Assembly (NCBI RefSeq): GCF_000003815.2
Contig: NC_049993.1
Coordinates: 17,123,565 to 17,187,564 of the forward strand
DNA length: 64,000 bases
From: Branchiostoma floridae
Taxonomy: Eukaryota > Chordata > Leptocardii > Amphioxiformes > Branchiostomatidae
Reading direction: 5' to 3'
Shown: positions 25,701 to 34,700 of the stretch, piece by piece
Numbering within the stretch: position 1 is the stretch's first letter
Layout: the number at the start of each line of letters is the position of its first letter
Made by a program: the position numbers and the translations under genes
Notes under the pieces: model-generated
Seen by the model: the letters and a program-made list of their open reading frames with translations, nothing else
Told to the model about the DNA's origin: nothing
The model's database searches: none

Positions 25701-28700
25701 ATAAACACGCACATGGTTATGTGTTGTAAATTTTTTGTGTTAGAAGAGATAAGCCACAAGCACATTTAAAGTTCTTCACAGTTTCCCGTTATCACTCCTT
25801 TGGGTTACCTAGTGTGCGAGCTATAAGCTGTGTGCNNNNNNNNNNNNNNNNNNNNNNNNNNNNNNNNNNNNNNNNNNNNNNNNNNNNNNNNNNNNNNNNN
25901 NNNNNNNNNNNNNNNNNNNNNNNNNNNNNNNNNNNTCCAGTTGACATGATAGCTCTACTGCCATCGGAATAAAAGTGAATACAATACGTCATCATAGACC
26001 AAGACTTAGCAAATACCGAAACAAATGTTAAAAATGATTCAAATCTCGTTTTAAGTTTTCAAGTCAATTAGTTTATGCTGGGCATGTTGATGTGTAAATT
26101 CTAATTTGTATAAAGGCTAAGAAACGTCGGTGAAGGTTAGACATCCAGGTAACACGCCAAAAGGCAGTTACTCATGCCAAGCAACTGAATATGGATATTT
26201 TGGACGAAAATGAGTCCTTTAATAAATGGAAAAAATACCATTTTTACTTTATAGATTTGCCCCACAAGGAAAATATTGTGAACTCTTACGCAAGCCATTT
26301 GCTGTAACCGTTACGTACCTGCAACTCTCGGGTGGGTCTTCCACGACCTCTCGTTCCCCGTCCTTGTTCACAATCCACACGTTCCCTCCGTCATCGCTCA
26401 CCAGCCCAGGTCTCGCGTGATACCCCGAGAGTTTGACGTGGCGAACGGAAGGCGGTGACGCGTCCACAGTGATGCCGTCCGAACAGACCGGGTGGGATAG
26501 TGTCAGGGCGGGGTTGTACGCCACCACTGTGCAGAAGTACGTCCCGGCTGCAGGTGCTGTCCACGAACCGAACTTTCCTGTGGTGTTGTGTATCTGAAAA
26601 CCGCAACAAAACAATTGAGCATTCATGAGAACTTATTACATCAAGGACGTTATATTACATGAAACAAGAGCTACCCACAGCTAAAGACTTTGCAATATCA
26701 TAATTTCACAACAAAACAAGGTACAGACAGCTGCAGCAGTCCCAAAGGAAGTTGCAATGTGAAACAAAATCTATTCTATAATATGGTTACGATCTTATAC
26801 ATCCACAAAACCATGTTTCAACATTCAAAGCTGCATATATAGTAATTCAAGGATAGAAAGATAAGTATGCAGACCAACAAAGTGCTTCGAAATCATTATC
26901 TTAACCTCTGTACAAGATGATGAAATAAGACATGATACCAATCTTTATCATGGGTTGTCATGGCGAAGAACATTTTTTTTCAATTCAAAATCTCTAAAAA
27001 TTTCTAGTTAATGGGCCTTTCTGGAGAAGTTTTTTTCTGTCCCGACAAACGATGTTAAATGTCAGTATATGTATCTGCATTTGTGTAACTGCTCTTCAAA
27101 GTGTACACTGTGATAGTCTTTAAGTGTTTTATCACACTAAATGGCTTGTCACACCACACAGATCTAACCTGCTCTGGCTGTGGGATCCCGAACTCGTCCT
27201 GCCCCAGACACCTGTTAGCGAAGCCGTACTGGTAGAACTGCACGCCGCTCTCCCGGTCAAAGAAACCGTCCCACCAGGCGTGCAGCTGCGGGTCCTGTCG
27301 TCAAAATTTTGAATGTAATATAAGTCACTCCCTAATATTCATCTGCACTGGCTGAAGTTCAGACTAGGAAGTGTTCACGCTCGCCAGTGTCAATGACGAA
27401 AAGTAGTGGATTTTGCCTGAAACGTCTGACCGTTTCCAAAACGATATCCAGTTGCTAGAGTATATTTGACGCACATTAGGAAGTGTTTGATAAGTGCTGA
27501 TAGGATTTACATGCTGTCAATCGAGCATAACTCCGATTCAGAGATACATATCATACTGAAACAAGGCATACAAAATAAAGTGTGAACTCAGGCACGGCGT
27601 CAAATACCTAAAATTATTTTTCAAACAACTTTGAAAAAGAACGGAATACTGAAGACTATCTTATGAACTACAATACCTGCTGGAAGTCCAGGTCCCTCTG
27701 TCCCGACAGCGCGTCCTGCATGTGACCCGGGGTGGGAGGGCTCTCATCCACGGTTATCTGAAGTGGAAGATGGGCATGGGGTTTGGGTTTGATGTCGTGG
27801 CCTATGAATACTTGTCAATAATACAGCAAACATGTTCGTGGGGCATAGAAAATACTAGACGTCCAATGTTCAGATGAAAGAGCAGGCATGTTGAGGTGAA
27901 GGGACATCGACTAATGAAGGTTGTATATAAAATAATATCTTGGCACAAGTCTTACAACCCCTACATGGCAGATTTTGATCTATATCGTAGTCAAATAACT
28001 GCACTTTACAGCGAAATATAGGTTTCTATCAACATAGCAGTATAGTTGTGACTACAGTTTGGTAATCCTTTTATACCGTTCCGTCTATAGCAGCAAAGAC
28101 TAAAAAGGTTTCTTCTTACTTGAAACGTCACTGTCGTCACCAGCATGGCGTTGTTGGTTACCGTGATGACGAAGACGTAATCGTGATCATGTGAACCCAC
28201 AGGGATGTCCATCTTGCTGAGGTCGGGCACGATCTCGTAGTTCCGGAAGTAACACTCGCTGTCCTTCGGGATGCAGGCGCAGTGAGGCGGGTCGCACTCG
28301 GGATGTAGGACCTTGAAAATCAGCAAAGGGTGCTTTTTTGTTAGAATCTCCTAGATAATAACAAATCTATGTACAGAAAGCAAAACATAAGGAACACTAC
28401 ATACAACAAGCAACAACAATATAATACTGGTGTGTTATCTATCTTACCTTGATAATGGAATGTTCGAACAAGGAAAATCATAAATATACAGATGTATTCC
28501 ATTTTGGGCAAATTAGTTCTCACATTACCTGAAATTGCTACTGACCAAGCGCTGGAAACTAGCATTTGTAAACGCTTAACTCAATAAATGGAGGAATTAT
28601 CATAAATCTTCGCACAGTAGAAAGCTATGAATTTACTGTTTCATCAAGTTTCAGATAAAACAGAAATACCGACAAGAGTAACTTACAGACGGTCTTCTGA

Positions 28701-31700
28701 CAGCCACCTGCCCCTCCCCGTGTACAGTGGAGCTGTTGAGGAAGTCCTGAAGACTCCAGTGGATGTTGTGCAGCCCGCTGTGGTCGTCAAACGCCTCGAA
28801 TTCAAACCTGTAAATGGTAGAATATAGTATTCAGTCATTTCTAACACTGAATACAGACAGTGAAAATGAAAATGAAACGATTTTCATTGCAAAAATACAA
28901 AATAGCCATCTTTCTATTGTAATGAATAAAACATGTTTCAACGTAACCAGCTTCTCCTAAAACTTGCAGAAAATTATCAGTTTTTGTGTTTGTGAAAATT
29001 GTGAGTGAACTAGACTTGTGAAGTTGTGAAGAAATGACTAGAAACTTTTTTTGTATCCCTTGGATTTATCCTAACTGTCATGATTCTTTCCTACTTCAAC
29101 AAAAGAGTTTTCTTTGCCACTGCATAATGCTTTTATTTATAAAATACTAGGTAGCGAACCTCATCGTGAGCAGGTCAGACGAGTGGTGCACGGCCAGAGC
29201 TGGTACCCCGTGTCTGTTCAGCCAGAAGTTCTGCACTACAGGTGGAGAGGAATCCACATGTAACAGGACCTCCTCTTGAACAAAGTTGTCCACGATGTCG
29301 AAAGCTCGTAACCACAACCGCACGGAGTCACCGTCAACTCTCGGGATGTCCAGATCAACTCCCTGAGCCTGAGGAGTTTAAGTGGAGATGTTTAAGTTTG
29401 ATATTCAGACATGCAAGAACACAAAGACTGCATTGCTGCTGAGTGACAACAAGATTATGCTAACACTTTTGAGCGCTATCACGTTTTTGTCTGGTTATGT
29501 TCTGCAGAATTTCTCACAAAGAGCCAAAGCCAAAGCGTCGGTTGGAAACGTTATGCATGTACTGTGATGGCAGCTTGAGCTTTGCCCCTGCTTTGAAAAT
29601 GACATTTCACTGATTTTCTGAATCAGCCATAATGTGTATATTATACAACACACACATATGGTGGACGACAGTAATATCTGTCACCCATAAGCTTTTAAAA
29701 GAGGGTCTTCAACAAAATACTATTGGCACCGATGGGTTTCAACTGACCGTGACGTCAGGTACTGCTGTCCAGGTGTCCGAAGGAGTGGTGATGTTCCGCC
29801 CGCCGGCGTGGTCCACAGCGAACACGGTCTCCACTTTCATGATTCCGTAAGTGTTGGGAATGGCCTGCCGAGATCTTCAATGCATGAAATAAAGAAGATT
29901 AAGTTACTCCACACCGAATACAAACCATAACGTTCAACCATCGGAAATGGGAGCCTTTCGTTTCATGGCTTGGTGATAAACCTTTATGTTGTTCCCTAAC
30001 CTCACCTCACCTCACCGGTCCCATAGCCTCACCGGCCGTAGGGGCAGCAATGCCATCAACTTAAGTTTTCCATCTCCTTCTATCTTCAGCAAGAGTTTTT
30101 AGCTGATGTACTGTTTGTCCCGATCATTCTTTCAGGTCACTAGCTAGTCCAAGTCCGTCGTGGACGTCCCCTAGGTCTTACACCCTCCGCCCTTCCCTGC
30201 AGTATAGTGTGAGTCAGAGTGCCCTTTGCTCTTGTAGCATGGCCAAACCACTGTAACTTCTTCTTTTTCACAAGCGAAAGGAAACTGGGACATGTTCCCT
30301 AAAGGCTCAAAGAAGGTGCAGTCTTCATGCGGTAGGTTTGCTCTGTATGGCAGAAATAAATGTGGATTTCTAACATACTGCAGCTGTATTGGTTTGTGAA
30401 AGCTTACCTTTGTAGAGGGGGAAGCCCAGTGACTTCCTCGTACCCTGCTGCAATGGGAGGGTCGTACGGCTCTATGGCGGCCAGCAGTTTGTGCTGATGG
30501 TGGAACAGGTTCCGGTATCGTCCGGGCCACTTCAGAGAAATCTACATTTACGAAAACAAAGGGAACCACAAACTTAGATTATGGTCAATGTACCTTATAT
30601 TTATCTTAGAGATTACAAATCAGCATCAGTTTAAAATAATCTTACACAGATTGAACAATTGCTAGAATACTGCCTGGAAATATACGAGTGGCTTTCCAAC
30701 CATTTTTATACCAGCATTCCTTATAGTCATTCATTCATTCATCGATGCATATACTAATATATATATGATAATCTCCCGATTGTCATCTATTACTTCAATA
30801 CAGAATTGTGTACTTTAAAAGAGAATGAAAATGAAATATAGACATGCATATATAGATAAAAGCAATGGCATCTACAACTTACCTTTGTCCCCGTCCCTAG
30901 TGAGTTCTGGAGATTGGTCTGCCACAGATGACTTGTGTTTGCAGCTGCGCTGTCGGCCCACAGTGGTTGGTGCGCGTCCACCGTCACGTTGTTGACGTCA
31001 TCATAGATCAGGAACCGCCTGGCACGCTGGTAGTTTCCGGCAACGTCATCAACCGTCAGCAGAAAGCAGTACGTACCTGAGAGATGTAAGTAAATTTTGA
31101 ATAGTGTTCGAATAACACATGGTGCAATTAGCGTACATTGAAGCCACTGAAGCCATTGAAGTCACTGGGAAATGAATGACGCATCACAGTAGAAATCGAT
31201 GGCAACTTCATGTCTGACATACGAATGAATTATAGTTTGCAAACACAAGAACGTTATTGGGACAAGGAAGAGTGAACAGTACGAATTGTAAGTAATTAAG
31301 GATTCAAAGTAAAGCAAGTAACATCTAATTTATTTGAAGTAACGTCTGCAACATAATAATCATGATTAAAGGCGTCTCGATGGAAAGAAGAGAGTAAAGA
31401 TTCTAGTATTTCAGCTATTCTTAACACAGAATGCAAATAATACTAGGTACCTGGTTCACTCAGTGTCACGTCTACCATCCCTGCTCCTCCTGACACGTTC
31501 TGAGACCCTGACATGACGGGAGTGACGGACCTCATACCCAGCACATCTCCGTACGGCTGGAGCTTGTACACCACGTACTCATACCGGCCCAGACCTGAAC
31601 CTTCGTCACTCCAGCCTGGCCAGCGCAGCTGGATTTGTCCCTGTTGGTTCCGAGATATTTCGTTTGATTGTCATAAAATTAAGTAGTTGTTAACTGACTC

Positions 31701-34700
31701 GAAACGTTCGAGCAGATTAGTGTTGACCTCAGTGTTGGCCAGACTCGATGTAGACCACTCAAAGTGATAAGGAGACCTTATCAAATACGTAAGTAACTTT
31801 TAGCCAATGAAAAATGGAATCACATTTTGGGAGTGATTGTTCCAAGCTTTGATTTCTTTAACATTATGGGATACATTTTACAATACTCCTACCACCTTCT
31901 TTTTAATTCCATATTGGAAGCATTTAATTCCTATTACGTGCACACTGTAACATCTTGAGGCAAAGAATATTGCAATTTCTTGACCATGATATTGAAAAGG
32001 CATGATCTAAACGAACTCACATTCTTAGTGTATGGAGGACCGATCTCCATGATTTTGGAGGAGCAACTGCTGGCAACGGAGCAGTGGACGGGGTCACGGA
32101 GGTCATAGGTGAAGTGGGCAGTGTGGATGACCTCTGACCCTTGGTAGTACTGACGGGGGTTCTGGGTCACGACCCCGTTTGAGCGGTCGTGGTTGTTGAT
32201 GACGACATAACCGCCGTTGGTGGCTCGGGCTTTAAATTCCAGCCTGTTGAATGAGTGAAAGAATTGACGTATGTATGAGTGACAGCAAGCGGTTAGAAGC
32301 GCACACTAATAATAACATTCTGTGTTGTTTTGACGTAGAACGGTTTGCACGTTACGTCACAATTTCGAAGACAAATAGTCGGCGGGGCTGCCATGTTGGT
32401 GGGGTGCATAGATCCAAGATGGCAATTGGTCGATCGGAAGAATGCAAAGACAATGGTTTGAATAAAACATTTCTATAGCTTGATGTTCTCTAAATATGTA
32501 GAGGCAAGATATGAATAGTACTTATAAGTTAGATAATATTTCTCAATGTCTATCTATGCGTCTTTACATGAACCATGGCAGATGCTATTTACGTGAAAAC
32601 CACACGACTACAAACACGATATTGTCATACTTGTCGCCATGCTGGAGTGCCGGTAGGGTCAAGTCGCCATGATCCACACAGTCGTGCAGGTTGGTATCCG
32701 GATTGTCCCTGTTGTGCCCGATGTCGCACGTGATTGTCCCTGACCGCAGTACTGATCCGCCTTTAAACAAAGCACAGGCAGTGATAATGTATATGCTAGA
32801 CTTAGCTGCGATGGATATGGTTCACTACACAGAACATCGTCTACTCTCTTGTTTTATATTAATAATCAAACAATACTGTTTGCAATCAAGATTACTTCTA
32901 TATCATTCTATCGATGTCAGATAATACCTCAAGTATCCTCCATAGTAGGCTTCTTTGACTTATCCGATGTGTTTCTTTTCTGCCTGTATACAGTATGCTA
33001 TGCTGGCAGCTGTTGGCTTTCTAACAGGTGTGATAAATCCAACTATGGAGGCTAGCCACAGATAATCTCTAAGAATCGTTAGAACACTATTGAATGTTTA
33101 CAATTAACAAAGCTTACCTCTGAGCAGTCTCCAAGTTGTGGACGCTGTGACAATGCCAACCCGGAAGTCGTTGATGTAGTACGGTCTCGGCCAGTCAGCA
33201 GCCGTCGGTCCGATCCAACTACTGTCCCATGTCATCTAGAGAAATGTACATTAGGTTACGACTGCTACTAATATTTCTAATAGATTCTCCAAACAAAAAG
33301 ATAAGGGGCGAACCAGAGTGCGCTTGGATGAGAAACGCGAATAAGCAGCACATTTCGTTCAAGCATTTAAGGCTTCAAAATCAGCCTACTTTAATTTTGG
33401 TTTGACATGTTGGTATGTGAAATGATTGACTTAAAGAATTAACTTGATAATAAGTTAATAAAGTAACTGTAGGAACGAGGAGTAATGCAAGCTTTCTGAT
33501 ACTGTGACTTAGTTTTGTACGTGTAAGTTATGTCACACGCCAAAAAACTAGTGGTCGGTTTGTTCAACACTGAAGGGAATGTAAAACGTCGAAAGTATAA
33601 ATCCCGTACCTGGAGTCTGTTGTAGGCGATGTGCCTCCCAACATAGACGGTAGAGGGCGCTGTTACAGCCCCACAGTCGGCCTCCAGCGTGTCTCTCTCC
33701 GCTCCGCCTACTATCCGCTGCAGCTTCGCCAGGCAATGCATGATAGTCGGCTGGGAAGAAACTGAACATAAAACGAAATTAGGCTTTAGCTTGTGAGATG
33801 AATAACATCATAAAGTACTTAAGGCGAAGCCTAATTGTTTATCTAGTTATCATCTTCTTCATTCATCACCATCATCATCTTCTTCTTAGTAATTTTGTTT
33901 AAGGCAAAATGGCTCCGAGTATCAAGATAGATCATAAAGAATTCATTGGATACTGGTTGTTGATGTTTACTCCATACGCCGCCTAATAAGAAGTTGATTC
34001 AAGTTTATTCAGATCTTAGGGTTGCTCTTCAAATGATTACAGAAATGACCAAGAGTCCTTACTTGCGAGACAGTTGTTCCCGCCGAACCCAGGTGCGCAT
34101 GTGCAGGTGGAGGGTGTTCCTGGACACCGGCCGGGGTAGCAGAACTTGCTGTCGGGGCGCCACGAGCATCGTTCTGAAATTAACAATAATAGTCACATGA
34201 CTATGACATAATACTGCGTCCGCCATCTTAATGGGTTAATTTTACACATGATGACGCGTGAGAAATGTCCCAAACAATTTCCATCACCCAACATGCCAGC
34301 ATTTTCATGCTTTTCATGAAAAAAACAGTCACGCCTTCAAATACTAGAGTTACCAACCTAGGATGGATGTGTTCAAAAATTCGTACTTTCCCAGAACTAC
34401 CGTAGAGTGGAATTTGTTATCACCAAGCACCGTAGGGGCATCTTCTCTGGGTAGTTTTAAAGAACGCTTGCAGATAGATGTGCAAAAGTTAGGTGCGACG
34501 GGTCGTTCGGTGTAATATGACCAGCTGCTGCCGCACCGCGTGCCTGCGAAGCTGGTGTGTTACGCCGAACGGCGGTTATACCGGCTATATAGATACAGAT
34601 ACAGAATATCATTTTCTGTGCAATTCAATACGTCATGTTGGAACCATGCACCAACACCAACATGGCGATGGTGACTAAATGCCTGACGTCATGCGCGCAC

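Noticed and set aside
33548-33769. Alternative reading of exon 4 ([14 protein letters not shown])
   Set aside because: It needs the acceptor CCCAG and gives the wrong exit phase; the TTCAG acceptor fits both neighbours.
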